The position numbers and the translations under genes were made by a program. The notes beneath the pieces are model-generated. The model saw only the letters and a program-made list of their open reading frames with translations, did not search any database and was not told the DNA's origin. Below are positions 33,401-45,448 of a DNA stretch of 64,000 nucleotides, piece by piece; within the stretch, counting starts at the first letter, position 1, and every line of letters starts with the position of its first letter. This stretch comes from Deinandra increscens subsp. villosa (taxonomy: Eukaryota > Streptophyta > Magnoliopsida > Asterales > Asteraceae), in the NCBI GenBank assembly GCA_039602395.1, contig JBCNJP010000006.1, positions 63,583,775 through 63,647,774 of the forward strand, in the 5' to 3' direction.

Positions 33401-36383
33401 TTAATCTTTTGGATGTTAATTTAACGTGGGTGAATTTCAAATTGTATAGGCCTCGAAGGTGTTAAAGTTGGAGAGGAATTCTCTTGAGTATCTGTTGAGA
33501 TACTATTGTGAGGTTGCTGCAAATAAAGAGTATGCCTCTTTTGTCCATTTGCAGTTTTGCACACAAAACATAACATCTAGTCTATTTTTATTGAATTTTT
33601 ATTTTTTTTTGCAGATACCAAAATGCAGATTGGCGGTTAAGGCCGTTGACTAAAGAAATGTTGAGGTACTAGTTGTTTGTTACAAATATACCCATTTCCC
33701 CTTTTTTATTACATTTTTCTTCATGTTTGTGTGTACCGTTTGTTTTTATTTCAATAGATATGCCAGAGAAGACACACATTATCTTCTGTATATATATGAT
33801 CTTATGAAAAGAAAGCTGCTTTCATCATCAACAGATCCGGACTGCCCTGAAGCACCACTTGTTGAGGTACTTAAGCTTCAAATTTTGTTGTATAATCTAA
33901 GAAAAACAATTGATTTTCTTGGCTGGTTATTTCATCTAAAATTGTTGTTTTCAGGTATACCAACGCAGTTACGATCTATGTATGCAGCTCTATCAGAAAG
34001 AGATTCAGACTGAGAACTCGTATCTAAATATATATGGGTAGCTACTTATGATTTTCAAATCTTGCAACTTGATTGTGATACATTCATAGATTCTAAATAT
34101 GAAACTGTTTTAACTTTTTTTTTTTCAAATTTTTTTCTCGCTTTTTCAGGTTGCATGCTGCTGATCTCAACGGTCAGCAACTTGCCATTGTTGCAGTAAG
34201 TTATTGCTTTTTGTTCTTCTTTAACTCATTGAAAAGATATAAGAGATAGTATTTTCAAGGGTTTATTTCTAATGGATTGCAGGGACTTTGTGACTGGAGA
34301 GATGTTATTGCTCGCTCAGAAGATGAAAGTACCGGTTATATATTGCCAAACAAAGTTCTTATTGAAATTGGTAATTCAGTTATTCTTTTATATATTTTTC
34401 CCTCTCTTTTCAGTGTAATATTAACTTGTTTTCATTTTAAAGCAAAGCAAATGCCAGTGACAACTGGAAAATTGCGCCACTTATTGAAGTCGAGACACCC
34501 ATACATTGAGCGAAACCTTGGTGCTGTTGTGAGCATTATTAGGCATTCCATGCAAAACGCGGTTGCTTTCGAACCTATTGCCAAGAAACTGAAGGAAGAA
34601 CACATTGAAATGGTGAAGTTTCTTGAATTTAGTTATTGTTTAGCTTAGTTTTTTATGAATGAAGAACCCCTCATAATGTATGAAGCAAAAGCTAAGATAA
34701 AGATGTAAACTTTACCTGACATAATTGTTTTGTGTAAATTATACAGATGGCTGCAAGAAGCGCTAAACTTGCTAATGGTGAAGAATCAGCGGAAGTTGCA
34801 GGAAGTGAAGGTATTAGTAATGCTGTCGAAGAAGACTCTTTTGAAAAGGAAGTTGGAAACTTTATTGTTGGAGCGAACCAAAACCATAAACTGGATGGCT
34901 CTTCGGTATGTTATTGGCTAGTGTTCTTTCTATCTGCAAGTGGCAAAATGAGCGGGTCGGTTAGGTTGGGTAACGTGCCAAAACGGGTTGGTTGACCTGA
35001 AACTCTTTTTGCCCGACTTCTCAATTTTTTTGGGAGCAACTAAACTTTTTAAAAATGATAATAAAAATTATGTTATTTCAAGAATAATGTCATGTAGGAG
35101 GTTTTATGCATTACGAAATGCACATTGGTCAGAACTGGCTGGGGTTGGCCTGAAATTATTTTTGCCCATATTTTATTTTTTATTTTTGATAAACACGTGT
35201 TGTCTCAAATATGATTACAAAACTATAACGTTTCAAGAATTGATCTGTTTTTTTTCTTTGAGTAAAATCATATAGAAGGATTTTTGTATTAAAAACGTGT
35301 TTTTCTTGGTTATCAGCCTTGTTTCCTTTCAAGATATATATTTGATTTTATGAAAAGAAGGCTGCCTTCACCAACAAGATCCAGACTGCCTGGAAGCACC
35401 TCTTGTTGAACTGCCACCTAGATATAATGATCATTGATCATTTAATAACTTTGAAGTAAAATGATGTTCTTTTCATATGTAGGCTTCCAGAGTAAGCATT
35501 GAGGTACAAAAGAAGCCAAGTCGTGCGTTTGGAGCCATGTTTGGAAATGCAGCAGGAAAAAGAAAGTTGAATATTGAATCGAAGGTGAACATTGAAAAAT
35601 ATTTGGAACTTTGTTTTTGCTTGAATGGTATTTTAATCACCTTGCTTCTAGTCAAAATAGTTGTGCTAAATTTACTTATGTTAACAGGCAACCGAGGCTA
35701 TTAAGGTTGAACAGATCAAGTCTTCCGTGTCCCTCCCATTCCATTCTTTCACTGACAAAACCGAGCCTTCTGTTGTAAAAGAATCCCCTACCACACCTCA
35801 AGAAATTCCGGTTTTGCCCCCATCATCTGAACCAGGAATTGATGTTATTATGCTGGAATCTGATTCCGATGCCGAGGAGAAAGCGGAAAAACCAGCCAAT
35901 GATGATGGTAGTGAGATTGAGAAAGAGGAAAAACCGGCGAATGATGATGGTAGTGAGCAGAAAACGGAAGATGAAAACAACGTGATATTGTTGGATTCCG
36001 ATTGTTCCGAGGAAGAAAAAGACGGAAACGACGGGACCAAGTCATTGTCAGATCTTTCATCAAGCTTCCAGAAGTGCGTACAGACCGCTAACGAGAAGAG
36101 CAAGTCAATCCCGGAGGTGGAGGCTGCAGTTCCGGTGGGGCTGGTGGAGGTGATACCGTTTGACTATGCAGCGGCTAGGAAAGAATTGCGGTTCGGGGAA
36201 AACGGGTCCGAACACGAAGACGGTGATGGTAGTAAAAACCAGGGTGGGAAGAGGGAGAGGAAGAAGGCGGGTGGTGGCGGTCGGAAGGAGTCTGCGGGTG
36301 CCGAAAGGAGTGGAGATTTCGAGTTGGGGAGGAGGCGCCAAGCTTTTCCGGCAAGTGGTAACCGGAGTTCAACCTTCCGGTGA
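30486..36383 (+). CDS. RRP6L2: RRP6-like 3'-5' exonuclease of the nuclear exosome
   Basis: 14 exons: 30486-31223, 32053-32208, 32988-33146, 33237-33320, 33450-33529, 33615-33665, 33758-33866, 33955-34037, 34150-34195, 34283-34370, 34443-34612, 34747-34905, 35483-35584 and 35688-36383. All have GT-AG junctions and phases join to 906 aa. A PMC2NT domain (about 20-110) binds the exosome cofactor. The DEDDy exonuclease core has D300 and E302 (VDLEHN), D359 (GADRDI), and Y424 and D428 (YAREDTH). An HRDC domain lies at about 475-580. The tail is acidic then Gly/Arg-rich and ends NRSSTFR. The protein degrades and trims nuclear RNAs. Length and tail fit RRP6L2 better than the shorter RRP6L1. All catalytic residues are present. 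Confidence 0.92.
35335..35411 (+). pseudogene. Degenerate copy of RRP6L2 exon 7 inside intron 12
   Basis: About 77 bp (starting near ATATATATTTGATTTTATGA) match exon 7 at about 33790-33866 (TATATATGATCTTATGAAAA) with small indels that break the frame. It lies about 70 bp before exon 13. It could be an exon duplication or debris from a paralogue. It is not part of the coding model. Confidence 0.75.
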
Positions 36384-36455
36384 ATGTTTGATGTCATGTT
36401 GTTTGTTTCTTGTGTAAGAACCAACTGTTGAAGAATATCCACCAAAGAAAACTTG

Positions 36456-36461
36456 AATAAA
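36456..36461 (+). terminator. Poly(A) signal of RRP6-like gene
   Basis: AATAAA 73 bp downstream of the RRP6L2 stop, in T/A-rich sequence. A plausible near-upstream polyadenylation element. Confidence 0.5.
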
Positions 36462-37658
36462 AACATCAAAGTTGTCTGAATCGAGTTTCGATGGAATTTT
36501 ATCTTTAACCAGAAATCGTTGGTTTTTATGTTATGCTTACATTTTGGGTTTCATGATTTATGATCCCTGACGGCAGATGTACCAACTGACAGCTTGGAAA
36601 TGAACAAGATGTCGTATTTTTCTTTATGAACTTGTTTTTTTGTTAGTTCATTTATGTTTCTAAACAGGAATGATCAAACTTGTGCTTTGCCGTAGGATAA
36701 TGTGAACATACAAAACAGTCTTATTGCTATAACGGTATGCAAATAAAACAGGACAACACGTTTAACAACCTAAATACTTAAAGTATCACTTATGAGTTAT
36801 GACCCAAAACTATGTTATACAACAGGACTATACATATTATATAACCAATTTCCTTACTAAATTATCGAGTTTGAAAATAGAAAAATATAGAAAATTTATA
36901 CTGCGCGATTATGATTATCACTCCACCAACTACTAAACGAAAACTGTCATACTTATTAAACCATCAAACCATGTGTTAAATTTTTTGTCTTAAGAAAACT
37001 AAGGATAACTTTTTATTTTAAATTTTTAGTTGTCATGTGGCGTCACTAGAAACTTTCTTTCATATGACCTCTAGTTAGTGGACCGTTATGTTACTTTTGC
37101 TACTAAACTTGTCTTTGTTTTATTTGGAATTTTCGGTAAGTTTATCATTTGTTTATTATGAAAAGTATACATATAAATGTGAACAAACGCATTCACGTCT
37201 TATTAGAGCATTTGCAACACATTTCTTGTCTTTATCTCTATAATTTAACTAAATAACACTACACTTCTCTACCATTTTCAATTAAATAAAAAAATTTATA
37301 CGTTTTCATTATTTGTTCTCTCTCTTTCACTCACAACCACTTAAAAAATTATTAACTTTTCTTTTATCAAATATAAGAACAAATATTAATTTCTTTTCTC
37401 TCCTCACAACCAAACCTTAAATTTTAAAGATTTTACTCACGTAAATATAGAGAACTTGAATGCTTCCTCTTAGTATATGGTAAAAAAAAGGTGTATGGTA
37501 TAATTTTAAATCTTGAATCATCATTCACTCAACAAAAGTTAACTCAACTTTTAAAAGAATAGACAAAGTAAGAGGGTGTAAAATATCATTTTTGAAAGAA
37601 AAAGGCCAAAAGTATAATATCATCATCTCTCTCCTGCTGCTTTCGATCGGTTGCCGCT
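36462..37658. other. Intergenic DNA and membrin promoter
   Basis: No gene. AT-rich, with simple C/T-rich stretches (about 37310-37400) and a short CT-rich leader (CATCATCTCTCTCCTGCTGC) just before the membrin ATG. Confidence 0.5.
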
Positions 37659-40321
37659 ATGGCTGTGGAAGGAGGAAGGACTCTTTCGGAGCTGTATCAG
37701 AGTTCGAGGCGCTTGCTGTTGAAAACTAGAGATGATTTGGAGAGGCTCGAGCGGTTGGCCGCCGCCGTCGACTCGCCGGAGCTATCAGTTTCCGTCCGGA
37801 GGGACATCTCTCAGATCCAAACCCTTTGTTCTCAGATGGACGGGATCTGGCGATCTGTTGCTTCAAAGCCGCAGCGTGATCTATGGAAGAGGTTCGTTTT
37901 CTACTCTTTTATCTTCCGTTTGTGATGTGCGATCTGAATTCTCGTTTACCTGTTGCTCTTTCGTTTTGATCGAGTTCGAATCACACGTAAAATTACCAGG
38001 AATCACTGTAAACTAATTGTGCAAAATGAACAATTAGCAGTTAAAATTCAACTTCAGTAGTTAATTGTTTCGATCCTAAAACCTTCAAGTGCGGGAAGTT
38101 CATTATTAACTTTGAGAAACTATAGTTAAGAGCTTTGAAACGAAAACTTACACCTAGTGTAGAAGACATTTGAAACACTGATTGCTGACAACTATGAAAA
38201 TAAGAACCTAAAGGAAGTGGATCTCGAAGTTTGATCTCGATTTAAGATTTAACAAAATATTGATTAGATGATAAAATCTGTCAGAAAAGTGAGCAAGTAG
38301 CAGAATCACTGTAAACTGATTGTGCAATCGGAGCTGTATCAGAGTTCGAAGCGGTTACTGTTGAAAACTAGAGATTAGCAGTTAAAATTCAGTAGTTAAT
38401 TGTTTTGATCTTAAAACCTTCAAGTGCGGGAAGTTCATTATTAACTTTGAGAAACTATAGTTAAGAGCTTTGAAATGAAAACTTACAATCTAGTCTAGAA
38501 GACATTTGAAACACTGATTGCTGACAACTGTGGAAGTAAGAACCTAAAGGAAGTGGATCTCGTAATTTGATCCCAATTTAAGATATAACACAATATTGAT
38601 TAGATGATGAAATCTGTCAGAAAAGTGCAGCAAGTTGCAGAATCACTGTAAACTGGTTGTGCAAATTGAACAAATAGCAGTAAAATTCAACTTGAGTAGT
38701 TAATTGTTTTGATCTTAAAACCTTCAAGTGCCGGAAGTTAAATTATTAACTTTGAGAAACTATTAAGAGCTTTGAAATTAAAACTTACTTACACTCTAGT
38801 GTAGAGGGCATTTGAAACACAGATCGATGACAACTATGAAAGTAAGAACCTAAAGGAAATGAATCTCGTAATTTGATCTCGAGTTAAGATTTAACAAAAT
38901 ATTGACTAGATGATTAAATCTGTCAGAAAAGTGGAGCAAGTAGCAGAAGAGGCTGACTCTTTGAGAGAAAGTTTAGATCGGTATATGCAGCGGCGGCAGA
39001 GAAGGATGCAAGAAGCACAAGAGAGGGCAGAATTGCTTGGAAGATCTGTATGTAAATCAGTAATTTAGTTCATTCTGTCACACTTTGAAGTAGGATTTAG
39101 ATCAATAAGTAATTTCATGCAATATTCAGAATTTCTGATCACAGTTACGCCTTTTCTTTGTGAAAAAAAAATGATGGTTCAGAATGGTGAATCATCTCAT
39201 ATTTTGAGAGTTTTTGATGAGGAAGCACAAGCAATGGAGTCTGCTAGAAACTCTTCAAGAATGTTGGAAGAGGCAACCACAACTGGAGCAGCCATTCTTG
39301 CTAAGTATTCTGAACAAAGAGAGCGCTTAAAGGTTTTACATCTATGCACATAATCTTACGTTTTCTTTCCTCACATTAGTTTTGTGTAAATGCAACTGTA
39401 GCAGCACATTTGTTCTTCCCGAAACCAAGTCCAACTGCATGCATTATAATATCCTTATTAATTACAAGGCAGAGTGGATTCTGATATACATAATATAAAG
39501 TAAGAGAACTACAAATTCTTGTTTCTTGACCAAGTTTTTCAACTACGCTACTAAAACTCTGAGCCAATGGGCAGAACTTGTGACCCTCCAGGTAACCCAA
39601 GTTTTATATTGATAGGTGTATCCGATGATGAAAAAAAATAAAGAAAATAAAGATTTATACTGGACGATTCTAACAACTTTGTTGATTATTTCTGGTTCCT
39701 CCACTATTTGAACCTCCATTGTAGATTGTTATATTTTGGTTATGATCTATTGGCCTTCCAATTCTGATATTCTTCCAAAAATGTGGATTATGGAATTGGG
39801 CTGGGTACCAAACTAGATACAAACATACCTGTTTGAGGAGGGTGAGATGGGGCAAACCTTACGTCCATCCCAGGAGACAAAAATGTTGCTCCCAATGAGA
39901 CCTCCACCTTCAAAACACTAATACGGCAGATTGGCAAACTAGATGTTCATGTGAAAAAGAAACAATATTGTGGCAGTTTGGCATTTGCTGTGGATGGGAG
40001 ATGTCAGATGTTCGTGACAAAATCATTATAACTTAGTATTAATGTAAACATAGCAGATAAGAAATCCAATGCCATAAATTTCATATAGTTTTTGCATAGA
40101 TACTGATGCTGAGTTTGTGTTTCTTCATTATGTTCATAGTTTATTCAAATTCTGTGCAGGGAGCTCAACGGAAAACATTGGATGTACTCAACACACTCGG
40201 GCTATCAAATTCTGTGCTAAGAATTATTGAGAGGCGTAACCGTGTTGATCAATGGATCAAATATGCAGGCATGATTCTTACACTGATCATAGTGATAGTT
40301 TTCTTGAGATGGGTTCGGTGA
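37659..40321 (+). CDS. MEMB11: Membrin (Golgi Qb-SNARE, MEMB11/12 type)
   Basis: Four exons, 37659-37891, 38927-39047, 39183-39332 and 40160-40321, with GT-AG junctions and continuous phase, give 221 aa. Arabidopsis membrins are about 225 aa. An N-terminal helical domain (LSELYQSSRRLLLK...) is followed by a SNARE helix (about 125-195, with EEAQAMESARNSSRMLEEA and DVLNTLGLSNSVLRIIERRN). A single C-terminal membrane anchor (about 200-218) makes it tail-anchored. Membrins act in ER-Golgi and intra-Golgi vesicle fusion. I cannot tell MEMB11 from MEMB12 orthology. Intron 1 is an unusual threefold repeat carrying two decoy exon-2 acceptors, so splicing accuracy there deserves attention. Confidence 0.92.
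38001..38947 (+). repeat. Threefold tandem repeat in membrin intron 1
   Basis: Units at about 38001-38303, 38304-38640 and 38641-38947 each start AATCACTGTAAACT and end with CTGTCAG followed by AAAAGTG-x-AGCAAGT-x-GCAG. That ending is the real exon-2 acceptor and its first about 20 nt. The third unit holds the true acceptor (38926/38927). The second unit also holds a 48-bp copy of exon 1 (38328-38375, like 37686-37733). Confidence 0.9.
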
Positions 40322-41768
40322 TATCTTTCTTATATAACCAAAAAGGCAAAAACAGTCATTTGTTGTATTTCCACTTACTTTTGCTTAATGGGGCGACTAT
40401 CGGGGATAAAGCGAAATTTAAATCAGAGGTTTTGTTAATGAAATGATTATTAGGTGTATCAACCCTCCTTCGCCGAGTTAAACTGTTGTGAATACAACAT
40501 TTTTGTTTTTGATCCAAACTGGTTTTGAATGAAGGTATCCAAACCGATAAGGATCGGTTAAGAATGGATCGGAAATTATCATATAAAACAGGTTTGTCAA
40601 ACCGTTTACTTTTATGTATTATATATGTTTTTATATTTTCGGAATAATAAAAAAGAGATTGCAATACATTCTTAAGATTAAATACAGAGCATATCTAATA
40701 GAAAACAGGCATTGTCGATTTTTTGTTGGTTGGAATAGGATTTACTTTGGGTAGTGTTTATTAGAAAACGGTCGTCTCAAGTTATGTAAAAAAAGATAGA
40801 CGACTGTGTGGATTTTATAGCAAAGTCTCAAGTTATGTAAAAAAAGATAGACGACTGTGTGGATTTTATAGCAAAGTCTCAAGTTATGTAAAAAAAGATA
40901 GACGACTGTGTGGATTTTATAGCAAAGAAATGAGATTAACATATCTTAATCTTATCTTATCTTAATCCTAATAAAGTAATAAATTTTTTGCCACATGTCT
41001 TATTTATAAATGGTCCACATCATCACTACCACATGTCAAGTTCACAATCAATTACCAATTTAGTAATCATCAATTAAGATTAATTACCAGTTTTATCAAA
41101 AATAAAATTTTATTTTAAAATTTTGATAAAATTAATGTAGATTTTATTAATTTACTCAATAATTTTAGTATTTTATGAAAAGTAATCAACAACTTGTCAA
41201 ACAAAATAAAATTTTAAATGTTATAAGAATTTTATATCAATCATAGTTTTTAAATTTCTTGATCATTACCTTTTTCTTTTGTATTTATCAAATACTATTC
41301 AACTTTATTCAGCACATGTATTACACGAGTTACTAACATAATGATATTATAAGTTCATATATTATCTATTAGGCACTCTATAGTGGTAAGGGCACTCTAT
41401 GTGGGGTTTTATTAGAAAAAGAAGTAAGATGTAATATTATGATTGGAGGAAAACAAAAATGAATAAATCTTACACCATCGTTGCCGTGATCACGAAGGGT
41501 GGTGACGCCCCTAGGGGTGGTGTTCTCCCTCCTTTTATCACGAGTACACCTTTATAACGTCACAAGTACGGATGGTCTAAGAGTGGTGTATTAAAATAAA
41601 TTCATGAAAGTTGGGAATTATTTGGTATGGTTTATCTTTGAGAACAAAAAAAAAGAAGAAAAAAAGAGATTGTGATCAAAACTACCATCTTCATGAACGG
41701 ACGGTCAAAGAAAAAAGTGTGAAAATTTTGGATTTTAGTAAAGAACAAATTCTCTTCTTTTGGAGTTA
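40322..41768. other. Membrin 3' flank and AT-rich intergenic DNA
   Basis: No gene. It holds the 51-bp tandem repeat listed separately. A stretch at about 41370-41600 (GGCACTCTA... and GGGTGGTGACGCCCCTAGGG) looks like MITE debris that I could not delimit. Confidence 0.5.
40774..40926. repeat. 51-bp tandem repeat, three copies
   Basis: Three essentially perfect copies of a 51-bp unit beginning GTCTCAAGTTATGTAAAAAA, with starts at 40774, 40825 and 40876. Because 51 is a multiple of 3, an open frame persists on the minus strand. I take this as a by-product, not a gene. Confidence 0.92.
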
Positions 41769-41907
41769 GAGGTGTTTGGGATTGCTCAAGTCTAAAAGTG
41801 TTTTTAGCAAAATATGTTTATTTATTTGTGACTTTTTGTAAAAGGAGTTTGAAATAAATGTTTGGATAAGTCAATAAATCATTTTGAGAAACAATCTCAA
41901 AAACCTC
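41769..41907. mobile_element. Small Harbinger-type MITE, 139 bp
   Basis: The left end GAGGTGTTTGGGATTG and the reversed right end GAGGTTTTTGAGATTG are flanked by TTA (41766-41768 and 41908-41910). The G-rich start with GTTTGG and the TTA target fit PIF/Harbinger. Confidence 0.65.
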
Positions 41908-42155
41908 TTAGTATATATTTAGTCTTCGTATTCGGTTAAATCAATATAGTTTCGATACCGGTGTTGGTTTTAAAGGTTTGATTCGAACAAATATATAGAA
42001 CATTATGGGATTTGATTCTTGAATGTGTAATTTGTATTGTATGTTTCTTAGGGTATGTTTGGGAGAGTTTATTTGAGTGCAAATTTACTTATTGATAGAA
42101 GTGCTTATTAACTTATGACTTTTGAAAATAAATTTTAAAAAAGTGTTTGGAGTAG

Positions 42156-42751
42156 TTTTTTTTTTCTTTCTTGAACCGTGGTGATTCAATATAAAAGACA
42201 ACTATTAGCAAGAAGCTAGAGGAGGCCACAAAACAAATTACAAGGAGAAAGAAGACCAGTCATCCCAATCGAAAGCCCGAGACTTACAATGATTCACAAA
42301 CCATAGAAAAGTCCAAGATTTAATTCCAAAAAGCACTCTATGGATACAGGGTGGTCTCCAATTAAAGATGACGTTGTTTCTTTCTTTTCATAACCACCAA
42401 CACCCCGTGAGAAAATTTGGTTCACCGCCTTGGATTTCCAAGAGGAAGACAAAACCCTTTTATGAACGTTCACTAAATCGTAGACCGTGAAAGCAAATAA
42501 AGGAGGGAGCCAACACCATTAAGCGACAAGTTGCCAAACCAAATCTGAGAAAGCACGACCCGTGAACAAGTGATCCACCGATCGAAGCCCGTCACCACAT
42601 AACGAGCAAAGAGGGGAAGCCATGGGGATGTTTCGACGAGCCAGATTGTCTGCCGTAGTCAGCCGGCCAAGGCAAGCCCGCCAAGCGAAAATATTAATTT
42701 TAATTGGGACCGAACTACACCACTCGAAAACAAAATCAGGTCCCTGACCGT
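42156..42751 (-). mobile_element. LINE remnant with zf-RVT segment
   Basis: A 3'-terminal fragment of a non-LTR retrotransposon. The minus strand encodes PIKINIFAWRACLGRLTTAD, then CSLCGDGLRSVDHLF and DLVW. This is the zinc-binding region that ends plant LINE reverse transcriptases. A stop follows soon after, and one expected Cys (HLF-x-x-C) is Arg. A poly-T run at 42156-42165 is the A-tail. The right edge abuts a MITE. Its upstream-proximal part (42339 onward) is included in the 3118-bp duplication. Confidence 0.75.
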
Positions 42752-42754
42752 TTA

Positions 42755-43019
42755 GGCTATGTGTAATCAGGCGTTATGGGGCAAAAATCAGGCCTATAAC
42801 GCCCCCTTATAGCGCCCTTTGGCACCCCCGGGGCGCCATGTTGGGGTTTTTGGCCGAGGGGCGTGAGGAGCATGGCGCCCTTGTGGCTGTTTCTCTCTCT
42901 GCAGTTTACTAATGTAGGGGCTTTATGATTACACACCAATGCCCCATAACCCCCCTTGCCACATTAGCGACACATGTCACATAATGCCCCATAGTGGGGC
43001 ATTATGACTACACATAGCC
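42755..43019. mobile_element. GC-rich Harbinger-type MITE, 265 bp (copy 1)
   Basis: Terminal inverted repeats GGCTATGTGTAATCA / reversed GGCTATGTGTAGTCA, flanked by TTA (42752-42754 and 43020-43022). The interior is unusually GC-rich for this window (CCCCCGGGGCGCC). It was present before the local duplication, because copy 2 has it too. Confidence 0.75.
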
Positions 43020-43022
43020 TTA

Positions 43023-44618
43023 TAGTGAAGCAAACATTGGAGTCTGGAGAGATGGATAAAAATCCATCCGGATTTAATATGTTAGATTTTTCCAAACTCC
43101 TCCCACTTACCTCTTCCAATGAATGATAGATTGATTAAAATTGTCCCCATGGATGCAGTTGATAATTCTTCTTCATAAACGATTGTGCTCGGTCCCAAAT
43201 CCATTTAGCAAGGAGACACTTATTGATAAACGATCCAATCATAATCCATCTTTCTTTTCTTTTCTTTTTGTTATTAAACTCGGGAAAAGATTCCTTTATA
43301 TCATTAAAACCGTCATCTTCACATTCTTGTTTATTTTTACTTTATTATCTTTGATCTTAAGTTTACATTACACTCCTCTTTTTTCTAAAGGCCAACTTTT
43401 TTCTAAAGGCCAACGAATGACCCATAAAACCTGATGAGTATTTACACTGGTTAAACTCGTTTTTTCAGGAAAAATTCACATTCGCGAGTAACGAGATGGT
43501 AAAACCTAAAAGCTTAAAGATCAAACCTATTAAATAGTCATAATAAGTTACATAAATAGTCGTACCTATTAAATAGTCATAATAAGTTACATAAATAGTT
43601 ATCAGATATAAAATGATCAAATTATTAATCCTAGAAAAATCTAACATATTTAACGTCATAGACGATAATAATTAAAAAGGAAGACCACAATAACATATAT
43701 TACAAAAAGTTTATTTCAAACTAGAAAGGTTAAAATAACAATACCAAATGTATAAGACTGTAAAAGACTTGACTCAAAACTAAACGCCTTGTAGTCTATT
43801 TACAAGATGGTTGGTCCTTACAAAAGTGATGGGGTAATCTTCATGAGAGTAATGAGCTATTAAAAGAAACCCCAAACTAAATGTTAATTACTTAATTATC
43901 ATCAAATTACAATTAGTCATTCATATGCATGTAATTATGTGGGATGGTGATTCGGTGGATTGTGTATGCTTAATTTGTAACCTTATGTTGTGTTTATCCC
44001 CTTCTTGTGTCTTGCTAACGGCATTTTGGAATGAAATCAATGTTAAATCTCCTTTTTTACGTGGATATGTGATAATTGCCGGATACCAAAATCCTTTATT
44101 TATTTAAGCGGGAAGAAAATAAAGTCAATATTTTTTAAACGCACAAATATATTTGAATAAATTCCCATAAATAAACAAATATAGGGCTTACTTAATCTAA
44201 ATCAAATTTCAAGTTAAAAGAATTAAAAAGATTAGGGGTGATTATCGAGTCGGCACCATACCAAACCGGTCGAGCATCAATTTTATGGGTTTGGACCGAA
44301 CCGATAATCGATCACATAAAAATCGAGAATCGATCTGAAAACTAATTTAACGAGTTTCACAGGTTGATCTGGATCGGGTTGGTCATTTTCACCGGTCCAA
44401 CCCGGTTTCTGCACACACCTAAAAAAAAAATAATAATAAAAAGAAAAAACATATAAAAAGTACATTCATTTTTTAGGTATTCTTACCCCTCTGTTTTTTA
44501 AATCCCCTCATACGGATTACCGCCTAGACGATACGCTACGCGCCGTCGCACGCGTTGTACCACCGATAAATGTTGGTGTGGAGGCGTTCCAAAACCCTTC
44601 GTCTTCTTCGTAACGGCG
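43023..44618. other. Upstream region of truncated NEMP copy
   Basis: No gene. It contains a 39-bp unit repeated twice (43525-43600, ACCTATTAAATAGTCATAAT...). At about 44235-44419 there is a possible TIR element (GGGGTG... and reversed GGTGTGTGC, next to TTA). The last about 120 bp before the ATG are CpG-rich and probably hold the promoter and 5' UTR. The same sequence recurs in copy 2. Confidence 0.5.
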
Positions 44619-45448
44619 ATGGCTACCACCACTAAAATCATTACTCCTGCTTTCACTTTTCTACTCTTATGCATCGTTTACGCTTTCCTTTGGATGTCAC
44701 TTTGCTTTGATCACAGTAGTGTTCCTCCACTAGGTACGTTTTCTGCAATTCTGCTCCATTGACGATTTCATTTCCTTCATTACCTTTTTTGCTTGTTTTA
44801 TTCAGAATTTGGAAATCGTGATAAGTTTACATTTGATGTTATCATCGATTAACTTGATTTTATTAGCAGATTGAAGCGGATGTTGATCGTAGTTGGTGAT
44901 CGATTAGAATTTGATATAGGAATTCAGTTTTAACGTATCATGTTTAAATCTAGGGTTTCGTTTACTTGATATCTTCTTATTAAGGGCTTAGTTTTAGTGT
45001 TTTACAATTTACATGACTTCCGGTTGCAATTTTACATTGAGATGCATGCCATTCTTAGTGAGTAAGTTATTGAAGTTTGAATTATGTAGCTGATTTGTTT
45101 GTAATTTGTAAAGGTTTTGTCGATTAATTTGAATCTAAGAGTTGCAGAGAATGCTAATTTAGAGGGTGAAGTTCAATTTGGTAATTTGATTTGAAGTATA
45201 TATGAGATGCTAAATTGGTAAATATTCATAATGTTTGAGATCACAGGCATTGATGTCAGAAATCCAGTTATAGATGTTACTCCTACACCAATTAATGTCC
45301 CTTCCAAAGAATCATGTGCACGTGTTACTGTATCTGGTGTATCGCGGTTGAAGCTCCAACATTATGCAAGTGTGTATAATGTCACATTGGCTCCTTCTGT
45401 ATTGATCCCTAAGAGATGGCACACCAAGATTCAAGTTTGCTTTCATAG
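44619..45448 (+). pseudogene. Duplicated exons 1-2 of NEMP-like gene (5' fragment)
   Basis: Exon 1 (44619-44733) and exon 2 (45247-45448) are duplicates of 47737-47851 and 48365-48566, with promoter and splice sites. After exon 2 the duplicate ends and copy 2 begins. Alone it could encode only about 105 residues. If transcribed through, its exon-2 donor could join the exon-2 acceptor of copy 2. Exon 2 is 202 nt, not a multiple of 3, so such a transcript would lose frame. Joining to exon 3 by skipping would restore the normal protein. Confidence 0.9.

Noticed and set aside
35798..36469. Antisense frames over the last exon of the exosome gene
   Set aside because: They mirror the low-complexity acidic and Gly/Arg-rich tail of the real protein.
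43141..43434. Frame of 97 codons, repeated in altered form at 46258-46552
   Set aside because: A one-base difference between the two copies changes the frame, and the product is a low-complexity hydrophobic string, so it is not conserved coding.
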